A stretch of 64,000 nt of DNA, from contig JAPQWV010000403.1 of NCBI GenBank assembly GCA_027422505.1, forward strand, positions 372,001 to 436,000, read 5' to 3'. The position numbers were made by a program, and so were the translations under genes. Below are positions 22,425 through 33,149 of the stretch, piece after piece. The stretch comes from Craterostigma plantagineum (taxonomy: Eukaryota; Streptophyta; Magnoliopsida; Lamiales; Linderniaceae). The notes beneath the pieces are model-generated. The model was not told the DNA's origin and searched no databases. It saw nothing but the letters and a program-made list of their open reading frames with translations. Within the stretch, counting starts at the first letter, position 1. Each line of letters begins with the position of its first letter.

Positions 22425-25400
22425 TCACCTTGAAAGTACCCTGCTCCATACCTGAAATCTCAATAGTACCGTAAGGAAAAACACGAGTGATAGTGAACGG
22501 TCCCGATCAACGTGATCTAAGTTTGCCGGGAAAGAGCCTAAGCCGAGAGTTAAAGAGGAGGACTTGGTCCTCGTTTTGAAACTCTCTCCTTTGCCTAATC
22601 TTCTTATCATGGTAGGCTTTCGAGTGCTCTTTATACATGCGGGCGTTATCGTAACTGGATAAACGACACTCGTCTAACTCGTTAATTTGGAGTTGTCGCT
22701 TTCTGCCGGTGTCCCCCAAATCAAAACTTAAGGACTTAATTGCCCAATAAGCCTTGTGCTCGATTTCTACGGGTATATGGCACGCCTTCCCATAGACTAG
22801 TCTATACGGTGTAGTGCTTATGGGTGTCTTATATGCAGTCCTATATGCCCAAAGCGCATCATTCAACTTATTCGCCCACTCCCTTACAGTTCCCTTCTAT
22901 GGTCGTTTCTAGGATGCATTTCAACTCACAATTTACTACCTCGACCTGACCGCTAGCTTGGGGGAGGTATGGGGTGGATAGGCCATGTCTAACACCGTAA
23001 CGTTCTAATGTACGTGCAAACTGGGTGTTACAAAAATGTGTACCCGTATCACTAATAATGCATCTAGGTGCCCCAAAACGTGAGAATAATGCTCGTAAAA
23101 ACCTAACGACAACACTAGCATCATTCGTGGGCAAAGCTTGCGCCTCGGCCCACTTTGACACATAATCCACAACGACTAGGATGTACTTATTATTATAGGA
23201 GCTAGGAAATGGACCCATGAAATCTATACCACATGCATAAAAAATTTCGCATACCAAAATGAAATTCTGAGGCATTTCGTCGTGTTTCGAGAGATTACCA
23301 GCGCGTTGACATTGATCACAAGTATCAACGTACCTTTGGACGTCCTTGAAAATCGTGGGCCAGTAGAATCCGCTCTCCAGCACCTTCTGAGCGGTTCGAT
23401 TGGCTGCGTAATGCCCTCCGGTCGGTCCGCTATGGCAATGCATCAGAATCCGTGAAGTCTCAGGAGCAGCAACGCATCGTGTATCACTTGGTCCGCACAT
23501 CGCCTGAAAAGATACGGGTTTTTATAGAAGTAATACCTCAAGTCAAAAAAGAATTTCTTCTTTTGCTTACTAGTGTACTCCTTAGGTAGGAGCCTCGCAA
23601 CAAGGTAGTTAGCATAATCTGCAAACCAAGGAGTGTCGTGACTTACCACCTGTATCGAGTACAGGTGCTCGTCTGGGAATCAGTCGTGTATTGCCCTTCC
23701 ATCCTTGTGGTATATTTCGGACTCCGCTAGTCGAGAGAGGTGATCCGCCGTCATATTTTCTGCAGCTTTCTTTTCTCGGATCACTATATCGAACTCTTGC
23801 AGGAGTAGGATCTACCTGATTAGCCGGGACTTGGCATCCGGCTTTGCTAACAAGTACTTAAGAGCAGAGTGGTCAGTAAAAACAATAACTTTCGATAATA
23901 TAATATAAGACCTAAATTTGTCGAAAGCGAATACGGCGGCCAACAACTCCTTTTCAGTGGTCATGTAATTGGCTTGGGCTACGTCTGATGCCTTACTCGC
24001 ATAGTAGATCGGCCTAAAATGGTTGTCCTTGCGCTGCCCTAACACGGCCCAACTGCATAATCGCTAGCATCGCATATTAGTTCAAAGGGCAGCCACCAGT
24101 CGAGGGAGGGTGGCCATGCTGCGATTAGTCGCTCGTTAAGTAAATTAAAATCATGCAAGCACTCATCATTGAACTCAAACGGAGCATCTTTCTCGAGTAA
24201 TCTAGACATGGGTCGAGCAATCTTAGAAAACTCCTTAATGAACCTACGATAGAACCAGCAGACCTAGAAAACTCCTAATTGACCTCACGTTCTAGGGGAC
24301 GGGCAATTTTTCTATTGTCTCCAACTTAGCTCGGTCCACTTCGATTCCTTTAGAGGAAATCTTATGGCTGAGAACTATGCCCTCTCGAACCATAAAGTGC
24401 CACTTTTCCCAATTAAGTGCCAAGTTCGTTTCCTCACATCGTGCGAGTACGAGCTTCAAATTAGACAAGCAAACGTCGAACGACGAACCAAAAACACAGA
24501 AAAATCATCCTAAATACCTTCATCACCTCACCTACCAGTTCATCGAATCTGGCCATCATGCATCGCTGGAAGGTGGCTGGGGCATTGCAAAGACCGAATG
24601 AGATCCTTCGGTACGCGAACGTCCCAAACGGGCATGTGTATGTGGTCTTCTCCTGGTCCTCAGGTGTTATAGGGATATGTAGATATCCTGATAAACCATC
24701 AAGAAATCAGTAAAATGAGTGACCAGATAATTTTTCTAACAATTGATCAATAAATTGTAAAGGAAAGTGATCTTTTCTCCTGGCGTCGTTCAACTTCCTA
24801 TAGTCGATACAGACGCGCTACCCAGTCACGGTCCTCATCTGAATTAACTCGTTCTTCTTGTTGGTGACGACCGTCATGCCTCCCTTCTCTGGGACCACTT
24901 GGACCGGACCGACCCATGCGCTGTCTGAAATGGGATAGATCATCCCGCTTCTAGTAACTTGATCACCTCCTTCTGATGTCATTCATGTTGGGATTGAGTC
25001 GCATCTAGCGTTGAGCTACTGCTTCCATGAGGATCTTGTGCGTATGGTAGCTCGAGTTGATACCCCTTATGTCAGATATCTTCCACGCCAAGGCCTTCTT
25101 GTGCACTTTCAAAACGTCCACTGGCTCTTATGCTCGCCGTCGAGGCTTGATGAGATGATGACTGGTAGCCCTCCGTTGCTGCTGAGAAATGCATACTCGA
25201 GGTGGTCGAGGAGCAGCTTCAATTCTAGAACCGATGGCTCCTCGACCGAGCTCTTTTCCTTGTCCTCTTTGCTGCTTTTGTCAACGGCTATTATAGGCTC
25301 TTCGACCTCCTCCCCACACTCGTCGATCGCCATAATCGTTCTTGTGTCCTCCTCGCTCAAAACCTGTGATAGACCTTGCACAGAAAAGAGAAAATCATGC

Positions 25401-26385
25401 TCAAAGGCATCTAAGTAATAACACTTATCGTCATGCTCATTACTCTTTTTCATCGAGTCAGCCATACTAAACGTAACTTTTTCACCATCTACCGTCAAAG
25501 TTAACGTTCCATTGCTAACATCTATCATGATCTCTTCTGTAGCTAAGAGCGTTCTATCTAGAATCAACGGAACATTATCACCTTCCTCCATGTCTAGAAT
25601 AACGAAATCAGCAGGAATGACGAACTTATCCACTTTAACTAAAACATCCTCGATAACACCTCGAGGGTACTTTAATGATCTATTACCTAATTGCAAGCTC
25701 ATCCTAGTGGGTCGTGGTTCACCTAATCCTAAGCGCTTAAACATGGAATAGGGCATTAAATTAATGCTAGCACCTAGGTCAGCTAAAGCACGCTCAACTA
25801 CTAAATCTCCTATAGGACAGGGAATAGTAAAACTCCCTGGGTTCCTGAGCTTCTTTGGCAGCTTGCTTTGGAGTATCGCTGAGCACTCTCCATGTAGGCA
25901 TACGGTGGAAACATGTTCGAGCTTTCTTCTGTTCGTCAGCAGGTCCTTCAGGAACTTCGCGAAGCTGAGCATCTGCGTAATGGCTTCAACAAACGGTAAG
26001 TTAATATGCAGTTCCTTACACATACTCATAAATTTACCGAACTGCGCCTCGTCCTTATCCTTCTTCAACCGAGCTGGGTAAGGGATCTTCGGCTGGTATG
26101 GCTTCATAGGTGGCCCGCTCGATCTCCTTCGCCTTTTCCTTTTCGGGCTCGACCTTCTCCTTCTCAGCTTCGGCCTTCTCGACATCGTCGCCTCTGATTT
26201 CCTACACCTCTGACTCGTCAAGGTTTTCAAAGTTGGCAGTATCCTTCGCCTTCTTCTTGGCGGGCACTTTTTGCAATTCTTGTCCGTTCCCCAAGGTCAC
26301 CGCCTTGCAATACTCCTAGGATTTGGCTCGGTGTAGCTTGAAGCGATCCTTGAGTATGCCCCGCCAATTGCTTCGCCATCTGATT
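22425..26385 (-). pseudogene. Athila gag(end)-pol polyprotein remnant
   Basis: Blocks in order on the minus strand: gag end and protease at 26330-25109, with LADLGASINLMPYSMF as the retropepsin active-site region; reverse transcriptase at about 25100-24060, badly frameshifted; RNase H at 24045-23812 ([19 protein letters not shown]); integrase at 23500-22425 with a zinc-binding CDQCQRAG and core [19 protein letters not shown]. The integrase C-terminal block at 22866-22507 is in a different frame. Multiple stops and frameshifts exist throughout. Amino-acid identity to the element at 58115-63685 is high by eye, so both are the same family. Confidence 0.85.
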
Positions 26386-26564
26386 GAGCTTTGTCGCACA
26401 TTGAATAATTCAAACTCTTCAAACCACTTAATATATCATGAGGCTATTTCTTGCTATCACCAATTGGTTTTAGGATTGACCTATCAATTTTTAATAGAGT
26501 GCTAGCCGCCCCAACAACTTGACTGGCAAGAGTGGTCGAGAAGCCCAAAAATTTCAATTTCAAG

Positions 26565-27218
26565 CACGGGTGGTAAACTGGTCGTATTGGGTCACATTCG
26601 GGTTCAACCAACCCTAACCTGACCTGTTTACTTAAACGAGTTGAAATATCGAACCCAAACACAACCTGCTTTAATCCAAATCTAACCGACTAATGTGCCA
26701 ACCCGTTTACACTTTTAAAAAATGCGAGAAAAAATTAAATAAACAAAGTTATAAATTTAAATAAAATAAAACAATAGAGAAACATTTGTTTTTTAAATCA
26801 ACAACATGATTAAGGAACAACTAAAGTTGCAAAGTCTCACAAAACATAATTAAATATCAAGTTATTTCATAGTCATCATGTATCAACCGAAGCCGATGAT
26901 AATTAACCCTAAATTTCAACCATGCTCACTTCCATTTGATCTTACACCCTCATTTTCATGACCTCAGCATAATTCATCGAGCATAGGATCTATTTTTCCA
27001 TTTATTTTATTTATGTTAAGGGATTTTAATATTATATATTATTCGGATTAAATGGATTGATACGTGTTGGTTTCGGATTGAAACTTCGAACCCTAACCTG
27101 ACCCACTTAATATTTGGGTTATTTTGGATTTACCCGTCTCCTTAAACAGGTCAAAAATATTAACCCAAACCTGCTATTTTCGGCGGGTTGGCGGGTCTGG
27201 ATGACTTTAACAGCCCTA
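26565..27218. mobile_element. hAT-like non-autonomous element
   Basis: Begins CACGGGTGGTAAA and ends TTTAACAGCCCTA. The inverted end reads TAGGGCTGTTAAA, matching the start at 9 of 13 positions. Flanks carry an 8-bp near-duplication, ATTTCAAG at 26557-26564 and CTTTCAAG at 27219-27226, as expected for hAT. The interior repeats AACC(T/C)GACC words (26610-26660, 27085-27110) and has no transposase frame. Confidence 0.6.
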
Positions 27219-27226
27219 CTTTCAAG

Positions 27227-27330
27227 AGTGCTCGGACAACTCCATGAAGCTTACTGGCAAGGGTGCCCGAGCAGCCCCAGGAACCTGACCGGCAAGACTA
27301 CTGGAGCAGCTATTGGAGACCCCCCAAGGG
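27227..27330. repeat. Short minisatellite, ~42-bp unit
   Basis: Units containing ACTGGCAAG(A/G)GTG and CGAGCAGCCCC recur here, with a further copy left of the hAT-like insertion near 26518-26545. The transposon therefore split a pre-existing tandem repeat. Confidence 0.5.
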
Positions 27331-28008
27331 CCGACCCCAGGTTCTACAACTCGAAGTTGTTCATCGCATCGGGATAAGGTAGAAGAATGATTATTTTAGG
27401 GGTTCGATTCATTTTAAAATTTCTCAACATCTCAATCACGAGCACACGCAAAATGTAAACGAATGATTAAGCGGCTTTACCTTTAAACCAATTGCTCGAA
27501 CTCGCCTGTCTCCTACTTTATTCGAACTCGCCTACATTGATTTCACATTATCTCGTCTTGCTCGAACTTTACAAACTTCAAGCTCGTGTCTATCTCATCA
27601 TGATCGAAGCTTGCTTGAAGCAACTCATGCCTTAGCCCAATCTAAATGTCACGTGCATAAAGCTCTCCATCCATTACCGTGAAGATCGCACAATGACCTA
27701 GAGATCTCATGTCAAATTGATGGTGAGAATTGGGAGCTTGGAGATGAGAAGAGTGTGTATATGTGTGTGTGTGGGTGTTATATTTGTTCAATTCACCCTT
27801 CCACCATGTATGGGGGTTGGGGAGCATTTTCTCTCCTTTTTTTGTTTTTGTTTTTTTGTTTTTCTTTATTTTTTTGGCTTTTGGCGTTTTCGAGTCATCC
27901 GATTTGGGAGTTTTTGTCTCCTCCCGTAGGAGTTCCTTCTCCCGTGCGAGAGTGTTGTTCTCGAAGAACATGATTTTGAAATTGAAGACGGAGGAATTGA
28001 AGAGTAAC
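27331..28008. other. No gene seen; TG- and T-rich low complexity
   Basis: Contains a TGTGTATATGTGTGTGTGTG tract near 27753-27775 and T-rich runs near 27836-27880. Frames over it are low-complexity (poly-Phe on one strand, poly-Lys on the other) and are not called. Confidence 0.5.
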
Positions 28009-28542
28009 GTAGATTTATGGGTGGCAATGGGCGGGTTCGGGGATGGTTATGGACATACCGTCTCGTACCAAATTCTTGTTCATAATACCATCCCCACTAA
28101 TTCACCGGTTACGATGAATTGATTCGGGGTGGGTAATCACCGTTCGGGAATCGGGTACTCGTGGGGGATTCGGGTTCCCCATATTCGTGTAACTCCAATA
28201 AATCAACTTATTTTGCAACAAAAACATAATATATGTAATATAAACAAATTAATATGTAAAATATAATATTGGAGTAAAAATTGATATATTATGTGATTGA
28301 AATATGCGTGTATTGTGAAGAACTATTGAGAATTGAATTTTCTTATCTTACGATCTTGAATAAAAGGATGATCTATGAAATTCTTGATTCAAAGTAGTTT
28401 TTAATATTATTTATTAATAAATCTATTCGGGGAATGGTGAATCACCATTCGATTCAAACGGGGTCGTGTTCGGGGACGGGGATGGATGGGAAACATGATT
28501 ACCATCCCAGTCCCATCCTCATTCTTTCACCGATGGGGAATC

Positions 28543-30025
28543 TGGTCGCGTCGTAAACGGCCAAAATAAATTAATCACCTTATTCACTAAACAAGAGTAC
28601 AGCGACAGTAGGGATCGTCTCCACAGGAAAAATGGTTGATTTATTTCTAGTTCGGAATTCGATTTATAATAATAATATTAATAATAATAGTAATAACAAC
28701 AATAATAATATTAATGATAATAATAATAATATTTATACTAATAATATTAATAATAATATTAAAGGGGGGTTTTGATGATTGAGTTTTTAACGCAATATTG
28801 AACGGAAAAAAATATCGAAACTAACAATGATAAAATAACAGTCGCTAAACATATTAACGAAAACACAACTGAAATTTATTAACTCTAATGACATATGAAA
28901 TAGACAGAAATAAACTTACGACCGTATGAATTGCGACTTACTATCTTCCTTGATTTCTCCCGATAATAAAAATAGCAGAATAGTTTCCCAGCTATCCCCA
29001 CGTTAATGAGACTCTTTGTATCATAAGTGACTTATAATATATAAATAACTTTTAATATATAAAGGTACAGCAACTCAGAAGCAACAGAAATTCTTGAAAT
29101 GAAAAGCAATCCACTCGTCACTGCTCTTTCCAATTTCTATTTGCTCTCACATCATCTTCTATGACTCCCTATCGCTCGATCTCCGCTCTCACTCTCAATA
29201 AAAGGTAAAAACGAAAACACAATTGAAAGCAGCAGTACCTATTCTATTCGATCTCTGCTCGCACAAACTCTCGGCCACACTCAAGCAAAAATATAAAGGT
29301 AAAGGTAACAATACTAAAATACAACAGCCCTATCCTATTGGATGCTCTCTCCCTCTGTTGAGTTTAGCTCTATTTATAGAATCGTTTAAAGCGCAATGGA
29401 CAATTTTCTCAGATTTGTGCGTGCTTGAGCCGCCCTTGAGCTTTGCGCTCGGATCTTCATCCGTTTGATGATGTGAGATGTTTTCTAATTTTCTACTTTC
29501 AGCCGTCAAGAGCAGTCTTCGAATCTTCTTAAACAGCTCAGTCAATATTTCCTCAGTCGTCCGATAGATATTGTCTTGTATTTTCTTTTTTCCTTGGTCT
29601 GATAGTGGCTTGTGTTCTTTTTCCAACCGTTGGTATGTCTTATATCTTCTTTAGGACCCTTTTAGTAGAACTACCTTAATTGGGCCGATTGAATCAACTC
29701 CAACCGAGCTTGTACGGACATATGGGCCTAAATAAGGTCTCATCCATCCATGGCTCACACAATATGCAATTAGAGAGAAGCTTGCTTGCTTTGCTTGCTT
29801 TGGTTTGGTCGGTAATTAAATCGCTGTTGGAACTCAATTTTCAGCTATTCAGTCTCCTCGAAATATACTTATCGGAATAATCTCATTAATTTTGGTCTAC
29901 TTTGCTCCGAAGTCTGTAAGACATGTAAGTGAAATGTAAGTGCAAAATACTCGTGTATGATTGTTCAAATATCGACCAAAAACGCACTTTTACGGGGTTA
30001 AAAATCTTTTAATTGTTGTCTATCA
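28543..30025. mobile_element. Solo LTR, 1483 bp
   Basis: Starts TGGTCGCGTCG, ends TTGTCTATCA, so TG...CA, and is flanked by a perfect 5-bp duplication GAATC at 28538-28542 and 30026-30030. It interrupts the hAT-like element, whose two halves continue on each side. No primer-binding site, polypurine tract or retroelement protein is inside. It includes an ATT/AAT trinucleotide tract at about 28668-28765. The family of the parent retroelement is not recognised. Confidence 0.7.
28668..28765. repeat. AAT/ATT microsatellite
   Basis: Interrupted AATAATATT trinucleotide tract inside the solo LTR. Confidence 0.85.
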
Positions 30026-30137
30026 GAATCACTATCAACTACCCATCCCCATTTTGATTGTGGATTCCCCATCCAATAACCTCGGCTCCCGACGAGGATG
30101 GTTCACCGTGGGAATTTTGCCTAACCTAGGTAGATTT

Positions 30138-30932
30138 GGGTTTAGTAGTCATTTTATGGAGTATTAAGTTGATCTGAAGTAGGTTCTTTTAGTCTGATCT
30201 ATGAACATTTATTTTTCGGGGTTGTTTTTCTTTTTTTCTTTGTCGTGTTGTGCTCATTTCTCTCTCGATGAGAGTTTTCGTCCCTACTAGATGTTCGATT
30301 GTATCCAGAGGGCTCTGTTGGGCTATTTTACTATCAATGTTTGTCTATATATTAACCATAGTTTGAAAACAAAAAGACTACAATTAATTATGACACAATA
30401 TTACTTACACTTTAAGAAATTAACTCACTAGTCTTATTTTTACCAAGTCAAAAATCAATTAGTCACACCTAATTTAGTCGACTTCCAAGTCTTATGCCCA
30501 TGACCGAACCTCGATTCTTTCCCAATCTTATGTCCAATCCAATATTAAAACAGTAATTGTTAAGCTATTACACAAAGGGATAAACATATAATATCACTTT
30601 GATAAGCAAAATAAAATATCACCCAAAAACAAATAAAATGATGACATAACACATTGGTCAACAACGATACTCAAGTAACGGTGATGAGTTTCAGCGTGAT
30701 GTAAAGTTAAATCAAACAAGGAACCCTCTTTCGAATTAAATTATTGATGGCAATTTATCGTTCGTAAAAATCGCATTTAACTACTGAATGTGACAAAGTG
30801 GGTGGTTATCAATCACATGGGCAGGGCCATGATTTGCATATGGTAGGCATGCCTACCCTGACGAAGGAAACTCTTTGTGTGTGTGTATATATATATATAT
30901 ATATACACATACATACATAGAGAGAGAGAGAG
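30138..30932. other. No gene seen; AT-rich intergenic
   Basis: No coding frame, RNA gene or repeat architecture is recognised before a TG/TA/GA microsatellite cluster at 30875-30932. Confidence 0.5.
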
Positions 30933-31271
30933 ATTTGCTATGGTGCCCACCCACCGTGAGCACCTACAGCAAATCTCTCAATTTTCTGCGTTTTTTCAAT
31001 CTCTGACGCCGACATTACCTTCGTCGACTCTCTCAAATAAGTTTTCACCTAACTGCACTCTTCGACACTGTTGATTTATAGGAAAATTCATCATTTACGT
31101 ATGTTGTCCACACATGAATAATAATGATGAATTTTCTTATAAATCAACGTTATCGAATAGGTAACAACTGATTTGAGGGTACTGAGGTAGTGGCGGCGTC
31201 AAAGATTGAAAAAACACAGCAAGACGAGAGATTTACTGTCGGTGCTCATGATAGGTGGGCACCATAGCAAA

Positions 31272-31272
<1 letters not shown>
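30933..31272. mobile_element. Foldback MITE 1 (340 bp)
   Basis: Perfect 19-bp terminal inverted repeats: ATTTGCTATGGTGCCCACC at 30933-30951 and its complement at 31254-31272. Inverted similarity continues inward (GAGAGATTT, TTTTCAATCT), and an inner palindrome pairs GTTGATTTATA near 31070 with TATAAATCAAC near 31138. It sits between GA/TA microsatellites. Superfamily not determined. Confidence 0.75.

Positions 31273-31276
<4 letters not shown>

Positions 31277-31314
<38 letters not shown>
31277..31314. repeat. (TA)n microsatellite
   Basis: Nearly uninterrupted TA dinucleotide run directly after MITE 1 and before MITE 2. Confidence 0.9.
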
Positions 31315-31316
<2 letters not shown>

Positions 31317-31317
<1 letters not shown>

Positions 31318-31495
31318 GAAGAATTTTATGGTGCTCAATTGATGTGAGCACCTTGCGTGGGCACCTGTTGATTTGGCACGTTTCGTGTCTTGTCAACATC
31401 CATCGACAACCGAGGTTATGTCGATGGAATTGACACCTTCTAGGTCCTATTGATCGACATCCCGAGTACTGATGTGGCAAATTGACGCCTTAAGT
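31317..31495. mobile_element. Foldback MITE 2, one arm only
   Basis: AATTTTATGGTGCTCAATTG and GTGAGCACC...GGGCACCTGTTGATTTGGCA match the left arm of MITE 3. The complementary right arm is absent, so this is a half-copy. Confidence 0.6.
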
Positions 31496-31529
31496 AACAT
31501 ATGCGTGCATAATTATATTTATATATAGC

Positions 31530-31893
31530 GGAATTTTATGGTGCTCACCTAATGTGAGCACCTGTTGATTTGGCATCAATTCGTGCCATGTTAACAGCTC
31601 GCATCGACATTTGAGGTTATGTTGTTTTAATTAACACCTATTAAGTGCCATTAATCAACATCTCGGATGCTGATGTGGCATGTTGACTTGATATATTTCA
31701 TTGATACGTAGAATGTGTTATATAACGCGTTAATATGCCACATCAACATCCGATATGTTGATGGCACCTAAAAGGTGTTAATTAAAACGACATAACCTCA
31801 AAGTCGATGTTGGATATTGACATGGCACGAATCGGCACCAAATCAACAGGTGCCCACAAATGTGCTCAGATAAGGTGAACACCATAATATTCC
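31530..31893. mobile_element. Foldback MITE 3 (364 bp)
   Basis: Ends pair over at least 60 bp: GGAATTTTATGGTGCTCACC at 31530-31549 against a right end complementary at 18 of 20 positions. CACCTGTTGATTTGG near 31559 pairs with its complement near 31836, and the arms continue inward through ACACCT(A/T)..AG words. Flanked by TATATA tracts. Same family as MITE 1 and 2 from the shared TATGGTGC(C/T)CACC. Confidence 0.75.
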
Positions 31894-32612
31894 TTATATA
31901 TATACACGGTGTGTGTGCTTCTTGTATTTAATGTGGATAGTGAACCGTGGGGTATCTTTTTATATACAATATCTATATCAATATTACTTTGCCTTTTCAA
32001 ATTAGATACAACAATATGAGCCCAATAAACTAACCTTCCAAAATTAACATATAATGGATTAAGTTCCATAAATCAGACCTCAAATTAGTTTACAAATTAA
32101 GCCACATGTAACCATTCATAATAACAAAGCAGCCTAATGAAAATTCTTAGATATGGTTTAGCATATCCTATAATCAGCATTACGTTACAAGAAACATAAA
32201 TATTAATCGTTCTATCCCATATACAATCAACATTTTATTCATACTCCACTATATTTCAAGAACAAAAAAAATTCTAAAATCTGACGAACAAACAGATGTT
32301 AGTTTTGAAAGTTTTTATATTCTACAACTACAAATAGACCTTGATTAACGGCTGCAATTTGCGACTACGATGCTAACATGACAAGCTCGGAAGGGTTTTC
32401 TGTAATTTTTAAGATTATTTTTTGTTATATTTTATATTATTATTCTATATTATTATTTTTATTTTTGCCTATCATGGTATAGTTTGCTAGCTCCGCCACC
32501 TGATCAATCATTTCCAGTGGAATAATGATTTGCTAATCAAACTCCAATTCATAAAGGCTAACGAGAATATCCATGGATATGATAAGCGGTCGATTTTCTA
32601 ATATTTCCAAAT
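31894..32612. other. No gene seen; AT-rich intergenic
   Basis: No supported coding frame or repeat architecture. Confidence 0.5.
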
Positions 32613-32617
32613 GATTT

Positions 32618-33109
32618 TGTTAGGTGATCTTGATGTTTCACGTGGGATAAAGAAAAAGGCAAAGGGCATGTACTATTCATTTGTCAGGCACCAAACATTT
32701 TGGTCAAAGAAGAATGCAAAGAAGCTGCACCGATATAATTATCAAAAGGAATGGCTGCTTTATTTCTTCTTCAGTTCATATGGAAATTCAGTACGGTGGC
32801 CCATCTATAAATAGATATCATTCGACGAAGAGAAAAATTGCCACATCCACACCACAAGATAAATCTTCAGTCAACCCGCTCATTTTATTCTCACAGTTGT
32901 TGTACCTGCTTTTATATCACGTCAGTGTACGTGTCTGTAATCACTCCACATAATAAAGAAGTTCTACCCTCCGGCCCGTGGACGTAGGTCATTCTGACCG
33001 AACCACGTAAATCTCGTTTCACTGTCCAAATTTATTTTTCGTCTCTTTTATTTATTATCGTCATTTTTTCGGGCAAAATAATTATCGGGAATTTCCGCAT
33101 ATCCTAACA
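32618..33109 (+). repeat. 5' LTR of copia element
   Basis: TG...CA ends. TATAAATAG near 32807 is the likely TATA box, and AATAAAG near 32951 a possible polyadenylation signal. U5 has TCTGACCGAACCACGTAAA shared with the other Tnt1-like LTRs in the window. Confidence 0.9.
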
Positions 33110-33112
33110 AAT

Positions 33113-33125
33113 TGGTAGCAGAGCC
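33113..33125 (+). other. Primer-binding site, initiator tRNA-Met type
   Basis: TGGTAGCAGAGCC, three bases after the LTR end, differs at one position from the TGGTATCAGAGCC complementary to the initiator tRNA-Met 3' end used by many copia elements. Confidence 0.85.
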
Positions 33126-33149
33126 AACCCGATTTATTTTTTAGCCACC

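Larger units (their letters stand above)
19020..26385 (-). mobile_element. Decayed Ty3 Athila element, 5'-truncated
   Basis: On the minus strand the order is gag end, protease, reverse transcriptase, RNase H, integrase (26385 to ~22425), GGGAGGCAACCCA motif, palindromic CACGGCCGTG array, leader, ATHILA ORF-1-like gene, TTAAGTGTGGGG purine motif and 3' untranslated DNA. Each protein block resembles the plus-strand element at 58115-63685. It loses similarity inside gag at about 26385, so most of gag and the 5' LTR are absent. No matching LTR was recognised at the 3' side. It is extensively frameshifted and cannot encode a complete polyprotein. Confidence 0.85.
28017..30129. mobile_element. hAT-like element interrupted by a solo LTR
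   Basis: Flanked by a perfect 8-bp duplication GTAGATTT at 28009-28016 and 30130-30137. It starts ATGGGTGGCAATGGG, similar to GGGGTGGCAA starts common in plant hAT elements, and the two outer parts are filled with GGGGATGG/CCATCCCC words. Removing the nested LTR and its duplication leaves about 625 bp. No transposase. The ends pair poorly, so the superfamily call rests mainly on the 8-bp duplication and start motif. Confidence 0.55.

Noticed and set aside
27642..27973. Lys-rich and Phe-rich overlapping frames of 70-119 codons
   Set aside because: Created by T-rich and TG microsatellite sequence; no support on either strand.
28017..28542. Separate complete MITE ending at 28542
   Set aside because: The GTAGATTT duplication partner is at 30130 and similar GGGGATGG/CCATCCCC sequence resumes after 30030, so the left part is half of an interrupted element.
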